Assembly: GCF_014284365.1 (NCBI RefSeq)
Contig: NZ_JACOGG010000005.1
Span: forward strand, 179,511 to 243,510
DNA: 64,000 bases
Reading direction: 5' to 3'
From: Cognatundibacterium rugosum
Lineage (GTDB): Bacteria; Pseudomonadota; Gammaproteobacteria; Burkholderiales; Burkholderiaceae_D
Of this stretch, positions 1 to 8,548 are shown in pieces (positions within the stretch are counted from its first letter, which is position 1; each line of letters opens with the position of its first letter). The position numbers were made by a program, and so were the translations under genes. The notes beneath the pieces are model-generated. The model did not search any database, had not been told where the DNA came from, and saw only the letters and a list, made by a program, of their open reading frames with translations.

Positions 1-125
1 GAGGACGTGCCATAGCTGACGATACGCTGACCGTCACGCTCACGCACCTGACCCGGTTCAAACGGCTCTATCATGCCGTGTTCCTCGGCCATACGACGTA
101 TCCACTTGTCTGATTTAATACTCAT
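1..125 (-). CDS. dcd: dCTP deaminase (5' part only)
   Basis: This is the N-terminal 41 codons of a minus-strand gene that runs off the left edge. The start codon is at 125, with a GGGGAAGC stretch upstream as a weak ribosome binding site. The protein begins [20 protein letters not shown] and continues through [10 protein letters not shown], which I recognise as the conserved start of the trimeric dCTP deaminase family. That enzyme converts dCTP to dUTP on the route to dTMP. The catalytic residues lie outside the window, so only the family call is supported. Confidence 0.85.
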   Translation of the reverse strand, partial: MSIKSDKWIRRMAEEHGMIEPFEPGQVRERDGQRIVSYGTS

Positions 126-224
126 GTGCTTCCCCTGCTGAATTAATTGTCTAGCCGCGATTTTACGCGAAAATACGCCTCCATTTCTGTTTCCCATCTG
201 GAGTACGCGCTGAATAGTCTTATT

Positions 225-1253
225 TCATGCGCTTTTCAACGCACATTCTGCTCCCGACATACCTATCTGTGCGCTTTCCTTGGCAAGCGCAACACTGGTC
301 TGTTCCGGCAGATCCACTCCGTTCTTTATCGCGGTCATCTGTGCCAGAATAGAAATCGCAATTTCAGGTGGCGTTTTACTGCCGATATACAGGCCGATCG
401 GACCATGCAGGCGCGCCAGTTGCTGCTCATTCAGGTCAAACTCTTTCAAACGCTCGCGTCGACGCTGATTGTTAATACGTGACCCAATGGCCCCCACATA
501 AAAGGCCGGCGACTTGAGCGCCTCCATTAACGCCAGGTCATCGAGTTTTGGATCATGACTTAGGGCCACCACTGCGCTGCGCGTATCGAGCTGCATCTCA
601 AGGACCAGATCATCAGGCATGGCATGCACTACCGGTACGGACGGCAAAGTCCATTCGCTGCGATACTCCTCACGCGGATCACAGACCGTGACCTGGTAAT
701 CGAGTCCGGTCGCAATACTGGCCAGAAAACGCGATAAAGGCCCGGCACCGATGATCAGTAAACGCCAGCGCGGACCATGGATAGTATCGAGTACGTCGTT
801 GCTCAAAGTCAGTTGTCCGGACGGCTGCGCTGCACTTAAATGCACCGCACCGGTCCTAAGATTGAGGCTGCGGCGTGTCAGTTGACCCGCAGCCAGCGCC
901 GTGAGCAACTCAGCAATCTGACTGCGTGGCCCGACTGGTTCCAGCACCAGCTGTATGGTGCCGCCACAAGGTAAGCCAAAGCGGTGCGCCTCTTCCGCAC
1001 TGACGCCATAAGTCACTCGTTCAGGAACACTTTGCACAATACCCTGCTGCTGCACCCGCGCGATCAGATCGTCTTCTATGCAACCACCGGACACGGAACC
1101 CGCTACCTGTCCGTGCGCATTCAGAACCAGCATGGATCCGACTGGGCGCGGACTGGAACCCCAGGTCGTGACCACGGTCACCAGCAGGCAAGCTTTCCCC
1201 TGTTGCTGCCAGCGTGCGCAGGTTTTCAGCACCTCCAGATCCATACTGTCCAT
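225..1253 (-). CDS. XdhC/CoxI family molybdoenzyme accessory protein
   Basis: A 342-residue protein. The start at 1253 is chosen over an upstream in-frame codon because AAAGGAGAG precedes it at good spacing. Residues 1-100 fit the XdhC/CoxI N-terminal domain, with SGGCIE at about 55-60 and PCGG at about 95-98. The C-terminal half is a Rossmann-like XdhC_C domain opening with LLIIGAGPLS (about 165-174). Known relatives bind molybdenum cofactor and help sulfurate and insert it into xanthine dehydrogenase or CO dehydrogenase type enzymes. No xdhA, xdhB or cox structural gene is visible here, so the client enzyme is unknown. The gene lies about 40 bp downstream of the DUF1653 gene on the same strand and may share its transcript. 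Confidence 0.85.
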   Translation of the reverse strand: MDSMDLEVLKTCARWQQQGKACLLVTVVTTWGSSPRPVGSMLVLNAHGQVAGSVSGGCIEDDLIARVQQQGIVQSVPERVTYGVSAEEAHRFGLPCGGTIQLVLEPVGPRSQIAELLTALAAGQLTRRSLNLRTGAVHLSAAQPSGQLTLSNDVLDTIHGPRWRLLIIGAGPLSRFLASIATGLDYQVTVCDPREEYRSEWTLPSVPVVHAMPDDLVLEMQLDTRSAVVALSHDPKLDDLALMEALKSPAFYVGAIGSRINNQRRRERLKEFDLNEQQLARLHGPIGLYIGSKTPPEIAISILAQMTAIKNGVDLPEQTSVALAKESAQIGMSGAECALKSA

Positions 1254-1292
1254 GATCTCTCCTTTCAGACCCAAGCTTGCGGACACACGGCT

Positions 1293-1505
1293 TCAGTCAG
1301 TCTCAGGCGACATCGGGGTGAACCGCTGTACCAGCTTGCCATCGACCTCAACCATCTCGAAAAATACTGATTTCGGTCTGGTCCAGATACTGCCGTTGGC
1401 AGAGCGATAGACGATAACCGGCACCAGATCCGCCTCCTGCGTCGCTTCACAAACGAATTCATAGATACCGCCTTTAAAATGGCGATAGCGTTGCGGCTCA
1501 GACAT
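1293..1505 (-). CDS. DUF1653 domain protein
   Basis: A 70-residue protein beginning MSEPQRYRHFKGGIYEFV. It has the short, almost all-beta character of DUF1653 proteins (YRHFKGG near the start, then V-I-V-Y-R and an R-P-K-S-V-F-F-E stretch). Its function is not known. The start at 1505 is preferred over two upstream in-frame ATGs because AAAGGA lies six bases before it. This start overlaps the end of the exonuclease gene by 8 bp (ATGTCTGA), so the two are probably translationally coupled. Confidence 0.75.
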   Translation of the reverse strand: MSEPQRYRHFKGGIYEFVCEATQEADLVPVIVYRSANGSIWTRPKSVFFEMVEVDGKLVQRFTPMSPETD

Positions 1506-2181
1506 AGGCATTCCTTTGTGCTTCAAAATATTGTTTTAAAAATCCGGGAACTTTGGCAGCAGTCAGTTGATTGAGGCGTACACACAGTTGCGGATCTATC
1601 GCTTCAACCTGGTGACGCTCACATAAATCATTCGCAATTTTCAGCATCAGTTGCGCAGAGACTTCTGCATCAGCCTCCGCACGGTGCGCTGCGCCTCGAA
1701 ACCGGATATCAAGCGATTTCGCCAGCCTCCCCAGTGAATAGCTGGGCAAGCCTGGATATACGCGGCGCGCCAGCTTCACCGAACAGATCAGTCCATCATG
1801 CGCCGGGCGCAAACCCAGGCGATCACTTTCGACCTTGAGGAATTGCTCGTCAAAACTGGCATTATGTGCTGCCAGACTGGCATTCCCAATAAATTCGACT
1901 AAGGCTGGCATGACTTCGGTGACAGGTGGCGCACAGTCCACCATACGCTGCGTAATCCCGGTCAGCTCGGTAATAAAACCAGGTATGCGTACACCACAAT
2001 TGATCAGGGAGACATAGCGATCTGTAATCGATCCACCCTCAATACGTAAGGCAGCCACTTCGGTGACACGCCCTCCTTGTAGCGGGCTCATGCCTGAGGT
2101 TTCGAAGTCAATCATGACGATAGCTTGTGCGAACATAAAATTACTTTTTCCGGACTGTGGAACTTCTGGCGGATTGGCCAC
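1498..2181 (-). CDS. DnaQ-like 3'-5' exonuclease (DEDDh family)
   Basis: A 227-residue single-domain exonuclease. All three Exo motifs are visible: DFET at 25-28 (ExoI, metal-binding Asp and Glu), HNASFD at 106-111 (ExoII) and H166-x4-D171 (ExoIII, DEDDh type). Family members remove nucleotides from 3' ends of DNA or RNA; this one is a stand-alone DnaQ-like protein rather than the polymerase III epsilon subunit, since it is not beside rnhA and is divergent in sequence. The substrate cannot be told. A start at Met16 (position 2136) is a possible alternative. It overlaps the DUF1653 gene downstream. Confidence 0.8.
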   Translation of the reverse strand: MANPPEVPQSGKSNFMFAQAIVMIDFETSGMSPLQGGRVTEVAALRIEGGSITDRYVSLINCGVRIPGFITELTGITQRMVDCAPPVTEVMPALVEFIGNASLAAHNASFDEQFLKVESDRLGLRPAHDGLICSVKLARRVYPGLPSYSLGRLAKSLDIRFRGAAHRAEADAEVSAQLMLKIANDLCERHQVEAIDPQLCVRLNQLTAAKVPGFLKQYFEAQRNAYV

Positions 2182-2582
2182 TCATAGATAGTTGAACGTA
2201 TTTAACCGGCGACTCACCTATCGCAAACGACGATACGGCATGATGTAGAAAAGCGCCATAACTGTAGCTGAATCATGCTACAGGCGCAGCGAAGGGCAAT
2301 TCAACCACACCCTATCCGCCTGTAGGCCAGTATTGTAAACGCGGATTATGCTTTCCGTCGCATTAACGCTGACAACAGCACACATCTGCCTCACCTGCAC
2401 CGATCACGCGGTACAGGATGTTTTAGCACCAGACACACTGACTCTGCAGTTTTTGCACAACTGCGCAGTGACAACTACCGTCTCAAAGCACAATCTGTCA
2501 GCCTGAACTATCCTGACCAGGATGCCTTTGAGACTATTGTGCATAAGCCTTAACTCAACGACGTAATCTGAAGATAACGTCA
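2182..2582. other. Intergenic region with nested inverted repeats
   Basis: About 400 bp with no convincing gene between the divergent exonuclease and MFS genes; it should hold both promoters. The right half contains a 6-bp palindrome with a 2-bp centre at 2510-2523 (ATCCTG-AC-CAGGAT). This is flanked by GCACAAT at 2488-2494 and ATTGTGC at 2536-2542. The right arm is part of a 17-base word that recurs between flgF and flgG (see findings). No clear -10/-35 pair can be assigned by eye. Confidence 0.5.
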
Positions 2583-3905
2583 ATGCGAATCATGATAAAT
2601 TATTTTTTAAAATTATGCGGTCTGCCTCATAACGACCTGCTACGCGACAGAATTTACCGGCGCCTCTGGACCTCTATTCTGATCAGTTCATTCGGTGCTC
2701 AGATCACTATTCTGGCATTACCGCTGACCGCAGCCGTGATGCTCAACGCTACGGCCAGCCAGATGGGTATTCTGACGTTTATGGAAACCCTGCCCTTCGT
2801 ATTGCTGTCACTGCCAGCAGGTGTCTGGCTGGACCGGGTGAGGAAACTGCCCGTTTATATCGCTGGCGAAACCATGATCGCGCTGGCTGTGATCAGTGTC
2901 CCCATTGCCTGGTATTTTGATGTGATCAATATGACCTGGTTATATGTGGTCGGTTTTATGATCGGCGCCATCAACACGACGGCCGGTTCCGCTGCGCAAA
3001 TCGTACTGACCCAGATTGTGCCGCGCGAGCGTTTGGTCGAAGCGCATGCAAAAAATGCGCTGGCGACCTCAGGCGCGGAAGTATCCGGTCCTGCCGCAGC
3101 TGGGGTATTGATTAAATTGCTGAGTGCCCCGCTGGCCCTGATGGCAGACGCCATCCTGCTACTGACCTCCGCTCTGATACTGCGCGGCATCCACATTACC
3201 GAACATCGCCCCGAAAAAGCAGACAGTCATTTCTGGCGTGACTTAAAAGAAGGTGTGCGCTTCGTGATGAACAAGCCCTTGCTGGTCGGACTGGCCTGTA
3301 CCGTCGGCATGTGGCAGCTCTGCTATAACGCTGCCTTGGTCGTACAGATTCTGTTTGCTACCCGCCTGCTCGGTTTATCTGAGCAAGCCGTGGGACTCAG
3401 CTACATGGCGATCGGTGTCGGCAGTGTCGCTGCGAGCATTTACGGGCACAGGATCAGTCGCTGGCTGGGGCCTGGCCCTTGTATGGTCGCCGGCATTGCC
3501 GTATGCGGCCTGGGCTGGGGCGGACTCGCATTGGCTCCGGCTGGGTGGATAGGCATCGCGGCCTTCGGTGCCATGTTGATGGCATTTGCGGTCGGTGGCG
3601 TGCTGATCTTTATTAACTTCCTGGCCCTGCGTCAGGCTGTGACACCGGAACCCATGCTGGGCCGCATGACCAGCACCATGCGCTGGCTGATACTAATACC
3701 CGCCGGACCCGGCGCCTTGATCGGTGGCTGGCTGGGCGAACATCTGGGGTTGCGGGTGGCGCTGGGTTTTGCGGGCTTTGTGGCACTGGGCGTAGCATTG
3801 ATTGCATGGCGCCATCCATTGATACGTGGTATCAAGCATTTGCCAACACTGACAGCTCATGCTGACAACCCTGAGTTGGCAACAGCCGAAGGAAAGAGCA
3901 AATGA
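2583..3905 (+). CDS. MFS transporter, drug/siderophore exporter type (MFS_3-like)
   Basis: A 440-residue membrane protein with about 12 hydrophobic segments. The conserved cytoplasmic loop after the second segment, GVWLDRVRKLPV, is the MFS signature (G-x3-D-R-x2-R/K). The sequence resembles the EntS/MFS_3 branch of exporters more than sugar permeases. Substrate and direction are inferred from family only. It is transcribed alone, divergent from the exonuclease, with about 200 bp before the next gene. Start: the first of two nearby ATGs is taken; the ribosome binding site is weak (AAGATAAC), so Met4 is also possible. Confidence 0.8.
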   Translation: MRIMINYFLKLCGLPHNDLLRDRIYRRLWTSILISSFGAQITILALPLTAAVMLNATASQMGILTFMETLPFVLLSLPAGVWLDRVRKLPVYIAGETMIALAVISVPIAWYFDVINMTWLYVVGFMIGAINTTAGSAAQIVLTQIVPRERLVEAHAKNALATSGAEVSGPAAAGVLIKLLSAPLALMADAILLLTSALILRGIHITEHRPEKADSHFWRDLKEGVRFVMNKPLLVGLACTVGMWQLCYNAALVVQILFATRLLGLSEQAVGLSYMAIGVGSVAASIYGHRISRWLGPGPCMVAGIAVCGLGWGGLALAPAGWIGIAAFGAMLMAFAVGGVLIFINFLALRQAVTPEPMLGRMTSTMRWLILIPAGPGALIGGWLGEHLGLRVALGFAGFVALGVALIAWRHPLIRGIKHLPTLTAHADNPELATAEGKSK

Positions 3906-4057
3906 GGCAGTAAAACCTGAAGATGTGGGATATCACGAGGATGACTTCAGACAAAAAAGGTTTGATAGTAAATCTTCATTGCTGAGCGGATAAAAAAACG
4001 GTGATAATGCGCAAATCATTTTTTGCCATCACCAGAGACAGGATGCAGAAAATCAGG

Positions 4058-4086
4058 CGGGCCTGTGGCATCAAGATCAAGGCCCG
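4058..4086 (+). promoter_or_regulatory. Hairpin in the leader of the OPT transporter gene
   Basis: CGGGCCT at 4058-4064 pairs with AGGCCCG at 4080-4086, leaving a 15-base loop; GTTTTCC follows. It ends 27 bp before the OPT start codon, which has its own AAAAGG ribosome binding site. It could be a terminator-like attenuator or simply the end of the MFS transcript. The T-run is short, so neither is certain. Confidence 0.35.
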
Positions 4087-4113
4087 GTTTTCCACATAAT
4101 AAAAGGTAATAAC

Positions 4114-6372
4114 ATGCCAAAAGAAACCTCAGCTTCTGCGTTCAGGCCCTATATTCCGGCCGGTGCGAATTTGCCTGAAATGACACCCCGCGCCCTGATC
4201 ATGGGCGTCATACTGGGTATGATTTTCGGTGCATCTTCCTTGTATCTGGTGTTGAAAGTGGGCTTAACCGTCAGTGCCTCTATCCCCGTTGCGGTCATCG
4301 CCATCACACTGTTCCGCCTGACAAATAAGCTCGGCGGAAAAGATTCAACCATCCTGGAAAACAGCATCACACAAACTGCGGGCTCGGCCGGTGAATCACT
4401 GGCATTCGGACTGGGCGTCACCATGCCCGCGATTCTGATTCTGGGCTTTGATCTGGAAATCTCGCGCGTCATGCTGGTCGGTTGCCTGGGCGGCCTGCTC
4501 GGCATTCTGCTCATGATTCCTATGCGCCGCACGATGATCGTGGAAAAGCACGGCGAACTGAAATATCCGGAAGGCACAGCCTGTGCCGAAGTATTAAAAG
4601 CGGCGGCCACAGATACCTCACGCGAAGCCGCTGGCGAAGGTAGCAATCCGAATGCACAGGCAGATGCCAATCGCCGCGCTGCCATCATCTTTGGCGGTTT
4701 TGGTTTAGGATTGTTCTACAAGATTGCCAACGTTGCTTTTAAGGGCTGGAAGGACACGCCGGAAACCGTATTCGGCGCACCACTCAAAGGTGGCTCTATC
4801 GGCGCTGAAGTCTCGCCGGAATTGCTGGGTGTAGGCTATATCATTGGCCCGCGTATCGCTTCTGTCATGGCGGCGGGCGGTGTGATGTCTTACCTGCTGC
4901 TGATACCAATGATTAAATTCTTTGGTGATGCGCTCAGCGTGCCACTGACACCGGGCACCAAGCTGATCAGCGAAATGAGTGCGCATGATGTGCGCAGTGC
5001 CTACATTCTCTACATCGGTGCCGGTGCAGTTGCTGCGGGTGGCCTGGTCAGTCTGGCACGTGCGATGCCGACGATCTGGCGCAGTCTGTCTGCCGGTCTC
5101 GAAGGTATGCGCAGTGGTTCAGCCAACGCAGCCAGCATCCTGCGCACCGATCAGGACATTCCTTTGAAGTGGGTCATCATCGGCGCTTTGGCGATCATTG
5201 CAGTCATTACCTTTGCCACGCCTTTGCACATGAATTTCCTGGGCGCGATATTGATATTGGTGTTTGGCTTTTTGTTTGCCACCGTCTCGTCGCGTCTCAC
5301 CGGTGAAATCGGTTCTTCTTCGAACCCGATTTCCGGTATGACGGTCGCTACGCTGTTATTCACCTGCCTGATTTTTCTGGTCATGGGCTGGACAGGCGGT
5401 CAATACTATGTAACCGCCTTATCGGTCGGTGCTATCGTTTGTATCGCGTCCAGCAATGCAGGCACCACCTCTCAGGATTTAAAAACTGGCTACCTGGTCG
5501 GCTCCACACCAAAACTGCAGCAGTACGCTATTCTGGCCGGTGCCTTTTCCTCTGCGCTGATACTGGGACCGATTTTACTCAAGCTCAATGATGCGGGTAC
5601 GGTCTACGTGCCTGCAGCCCAGGTAGCGCCAGCACTGAAAACAGATGCCGGTAAACTCACTGAAACGGCACAATTGCAAGGCCCACAGGCTGAGCAAGAC
5701 AAGGCAACTTACAAGGTCTGGCACAAGAATGATGCAGTAGACGGCCCTGCGGGCAAATACTTGGTAAACAACGAAGGTCAGGTGATGTATCTGGTTGACC
5801 CTGGCATCAACGGCACCTACAACAAACGGCCAGACGGCTCAGAAGTGAAGAAATACGATGCACCGAAAGCCGTGCTGATGTCCTACATCATTAAAGGCAT
5901 CCTGGATCAGCAATTGCCATGGACGCTGGTACTGTTCGGCGTCATGATTGCGCTGGTACTGGAAATGGCAGGCATACCTTCGCTCGCATTTGCTGTTGGC
6001 GTGTATCTGCCTCTGTCGTCTTCTGCGCCCTTATTTGTAGGTGGCATGATACGCTGGCTGGTGGACCGACGTAACAGCAAACTGGATCAGTACAAAGATC
6101 TGAATGAAGAAGAAATGCAGGCTGCTGGTGACCGCAGTTCCGGCGTCTTGCTGTCATCCGGCTATATCGCGGGTGGCGCGCTGGCCGGTATCGTGATCGC
6201 CTTTACCGCAGGCATACTAACTGATTTTGACAAAACCATCGGTGACTGGGCAACTGCCCATAACCCATTCTTCAATGGCCCGAATGCCGACGCTTTATCC
6301 CTGCTACCTTATTTGGTCATTGCCGGGATACTGTATTGGGTTGCCAGAGAAAAGAATAGCGCCCGCAGTTAA
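4114..6372 (+). CDS. OPT family oligopeptide transporter
   Basis: A 752-residue polytopic membrane protein of the OPT superfamily, whose bacterial members import small peptides or related compounds by proton coupling. It starts with a short cytoplasmic tail ending in a Pro-rich IPAGANLPEMTPRA stretch typical of these proteins. The membrane bundle includes the NSITQTAGSAGES segment (about residues 82-95) and SSNAGTTSQDLKTG (about 449-462), both characteristic of bacterial OPT proteins. A soluble loop of about 90 residues (roughly 500-590, including KYLVNNEG and LVDPGINGTY) sits between membrane segments; similar loops occur in other bacterial OPTs. The gene is monocistronic, followed by a terminator. 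The substrate is unknown. Confidence 0.9.
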   Translation: MPKETSASAFRPYIPAGANLPEMTPRALIMGVILGMIFGASSLYLVLKVGLTVSASIPVAVIAITLFRLTNKLGGKDSTILENSITQTAGSAGESLAFGLGVTMPAILILGFDLEISRVMLVGCLGGLLGILLMIPMRRTMIVEKHGELKYPEGTACAEVLKAAATDTSREAAGEGSNPNAQADANRRAAIIFGGFGLGLFYKIANVAFKGWKDTPETVFGAPLKGGSIGAEVSPELLGVGYIIGPRIASVMAAGGVMSYLLLIPMIKFFGDALSVPLTPGTKLISEMSAHDVRSAYILYIGAGAVAAGGLVSLARAMPTIWRSLSAGLEGMRSGSANAASILRTDQDIPLKWVIIGALAIIAVITFATPLHMNFLGAILILVFGFLFATVSSRLTGEIGSSSNPISGMTVATLLFTCLIFLVMGWTGGQYYVTALSVGAIVCIASSNAGTTSQDLKTGYLVGSTPKLQQYAILAGAFSSALILGPILLKLNDAGTVYVPAAQVAPALKTDAGKLTETAQLQGPQAEQDKATYKVWHKNDAVDGPAGKYLVNNEGQVMYLVDPGINGTYNKRPDGSEVKKYDAPKAVLMSYIIKGILDQQLPWTLVLFGVMIALVLEMAGIPSLAFAVGVYLPLSSSAPLFVGGMIRWLVDRRNSKLDQYKDLNEEEMQAAGDRSSGVLLSSGYIAGGALAGIVIAFTAGILTDFDKTIGDWATAHNPFFNGPNADALSLLPYLVIAGILYWVAREKNSARS

Positions 6373-6403
6373 ACTCGCTGCTTGCAATGCGGTGAATGAC
6401 TAT

Positions 6404-6440
6404 GGCTGGTAAATCACCTGATTTGCCAGCCATTTTCTTT
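6404..6440 (+). terminator. Rho-independent terminator after the OPT gene
   Basis: A 13-bp stem, GGCTGGTAAATCA with TGATTTGCCAGCC (one G-U pair), has a 2-base centre and is followed by a T-rich stretch. It begins 32 bp after the OPT stop codon. Confidence 0.75.
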
Positions 6441-6510
6441 TGGGTGAACTATGTTGCCGCGCGGTGCAGCATTTACAATAGCGGCAATTTAGAAAAAACA
6501 GGAATACAAC

Positions 6511-6777
6511 ATGACACAACACAGTGTGGTAGATTGCCGCAATCAGGCAGTAGGTTTGGGTGACATCGTCAAAGTCATACAACTCGACCCGGACTTCATC
6601 GCGAGCTTCCCGGAAGAGGAGCAAATCTTAATTTCTTCAATGATAGGCAATTTTTTTAAGGTCGTTGCATTGGATGAAGATGGCTATCCCTGTGTGATGC
6701 GGGAATGGCATGACGAGCGCGGCAATCTGCAATCGCATGTCATTGCGCTTGACTCAGAAGACATGGAAAAAGTCTGA
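6511..6777 (+). CDS. Small conserved-looking protein of unknown function
   Basis: An 88-residue acidic protein starting MTQHSVVDCRNQAVGLGDIV. I do not recognise a family. It is soluble, with no signal peptide or membrane segment, and alternates short hydrophobic strands (VKVIQL, FFKVVAL) with charged turns, which suggests a small beta-rich fold. It could be a translation- or RNA-associated barrel, but that is speculation. It follows the OPT terminator by about 70 bp and so probably has its own promoter. The start is preceded by a weak A-rich site (AAAAAACAGGAATACAAC). Composition and codon use look like the neighbours. Confidence 0.6.
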   Translation: MTQHSVVDCRNQAVGLGDIVKVIQLDPDFIASFPEEEQILISSMIGNFFKVVALDEDGYPCVMREWHDERGNLQSHVIALDSEDMEKV

Positions 6778-7325
6778 TCACTGCGAATACACCGCTCACG
6801 TCGATTGCAGTAGCTAGCATGGAGTACAAAACAGCTTACCCGGTCTTAACCTGCTCCCTCTCACGTCTATAACCAGGAGAACTGGCCGTTACTCAGTAAG
6901 AAATATTTGTATGTGTGCAAAGCAGGCTGACATGATTTCTCGGGCTTCACTGAATTAGCCCGATTTTCTGCGCCACCTCCTCCAACGCCATCAACATCAA
7001 TTTGATCGACGTGATCTGAATCATCGGCACAGGGAATTTTGCAACGGTCTTGAATGATGAACCGAATTGCTGAGGCAAGGAGTATTCTGCTTAGGATGAA
7101 ACCAATGACACTCTTCATGCACACAAACACCTATGCATTTTAGATGCGGAAATTATATTTCCATAATTGCACATCAGCTATAAAGAAACAAAGCCGTAAA
7201 AGTATGCGCCGCATTGACCGTCGCTACGCCAGCCATATCTGTCGGAATAGCACGATAGGGTGACTGCAAACAATAAAAAAGCAGACCAGGTCTGCTTTTT
7301 ACTCGACAGGCGTGAGCTGTATGGC
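6778..7325. other. Gene-poor region before the flagellar cluster
   Basis: About 550 bp. The only sizeable reading frame is a minus-strand one at 6867-7118, which would encode a short protein with one hydrophobic N-terminal segment (MKSVIGFILSRILLAS). It has no good ribosome binding site and an odd composition, so it is not called. The right end holds the flgL terminator. Nothing else is recognisable. Confidence 0.4.
7275..7300 (-). terminator. Terminator of the flgKL transcript
   Basis: AAAAAGCAGACC and GGTCTGCTTTTT form a near-perfect inverted repeat 26 bp beyond the flgL stop codon. The A and T runs on both sides mean it could work in both directions. Confidence 0.8.
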
Positions 7326-8540
7326 TTAGCTGATATAGCTAAACAAAGACAAAGAGGACGCCTTCACAAATGATTGTTGCGCTGCCTGCAGCACCATTTG
7401 GTTCTGACTGAATTCCGATATCGCTTTGACATAATCGATATCCTGAATCTCAGACAAAGACTGCTTATAAGATACGCTTTTGGCATCACCCTCATTATCA
7501 AGACCGTCTATTTCTTTCAGACTGCTGCCTACCTTTGCCCGCACGGTCAACACATTATTCAGTGACTTGTCGACGTTATTATTTGCCTGCGTCAAGGCTT
7601 GTGTGAGATCACTGCGCGCCGCAGATGTTGTCGTCGGCGTTTTGAGTGCATTAATTACGTCCGTCACAGTTTCAAAAATATCCTGATTACCGGGCTGAAT
7701 CAGGATTTTGTCTCCTGGCGCTGGCGCCGTCGGACTATTTTGCAGTGTCAGATTGATGCCATCGAATGTCACATTCACTGGATTGGTATACGGTGTGGGT
7801 GGAACGATGGTACCACCCGTCGTTTTATCAAATACCGAAAAATTAGCGGCAGTATTGTCAAATCTGACCTCGTAATTATGCCCAGTGAGATTTGCAGCGG
7901 TTAATGGATCAACTGCAGCGGTCGCCCCGGTTTTTCCCACATTAGAAAGATTCGGCACAATATTGAATTGTGCATTCGAGGTACGGATATTTCCAAACAC
8001 CTCCATACCGGGTGCACTCAAGGGTAATTGCCGTGCCGAATCTGCCTGCAAATAACGCTGTCCCTGATCTCCGGTATAACTGGCACCGGCAATGGTTTTG
8101 GTAAATGGCGCTGTGGTGGTCGAAAATCCTGAAAAAAGGTAATTTCCTGTTCCGTCAGTCGCATTCGCAGAACTGATCATCTGATCGAGATTGCTTTGCA
8201 ATTGCTGTGCGACGTAGGTACGGTCAGCATCACTCAGGGTGGCATTACCGGCCTGTACGATCAATGTTTTAATACTGTGCAAATTGTCCGTCACGGTCCC
8301 TAACACGCCATCGGTCACACTGAGCAAATTTTTTGCATTCTGCCGGTTAACTGCAAACTGATCATTGATTGCATCAGCCTGAGTAATAACCAATGCCCGT
8401 GCAGAGCCGATAGGGTCATCCGCCGGGGTCAGCACTTTTCTGCCCGAGGAAATCTGCTGCTGGAGTTTATTCATATTGGTCTGTAAATCACCAATACGGC
8501 TACTGCCAGTATCATAAATGGTGTTGGTACTGATACGCAT
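7326..8540 (-). CDS. flgL: Flagellar hook-filament junction protein FlgL (HAP3)
   Basis: A 404-residue protein with flagellin-like ends. The N-terminal helix region MRISTNTIYDTGSSRIGDLQ and C-terminal SQNQMVLQAAQQSFVKASSL are the conserved D0/D1 coiled-coil segments that polymerise. The middle (about 150-300) is variable and beta-rich. FlgL is exported by the flagellar type III apparatus and sits between FlgK and the filament. It starts 8 bp after flgK and shares its sigma-28-type promoter. It is longer than the E. coli protein (317 residues) because of the surface domain. Confidence 0.95.
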   Translation of the reverse strand: MRISTNTIYDTGSSRIGDLQTNMNKLQQQISSGRKVLTPADDPIGSARALVITQADAINDQFAVNRQNAKNLLSVTDGVLGTVTDNLHSIKTLIVQAGNATLSDADRTYVAQQLQSNLDQMISSANATDGTGNYLFSGFSTTTAPFTKTIAGASYTGDQGQRYLQADSARQLPLSAPGMEVFGNIRTSNAQFNIVPNLSNVGKTGATAAVDPLTAANLTGHNYEVRFDNTAANFSVFDKTTGGTIVPPTPYTNPVNVTFDGINLTLQNSPTAPAPGDKILIQPGNQDIFETVTDVINALKTPTTTSAARSDLTQALTQANNNVDKSLNNVLTVRAKVGSSLKEIDGLDNEGDAKSVSYKQSLSEIQDIDYVKAISEFSQNQMVLQAAQQSFVKASSLSLFSYIS

Positions 8541-8548
8541 GATTACCT

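Noticed and set aside
6867..7130. Minus-strand reading frame for an 87-residue protein before the flagellar cluster
   Set aside because: No ribosome binding site, odd Cys/Gly-rich composition and no recognisable family; kept only as a note in the intergenic entry.
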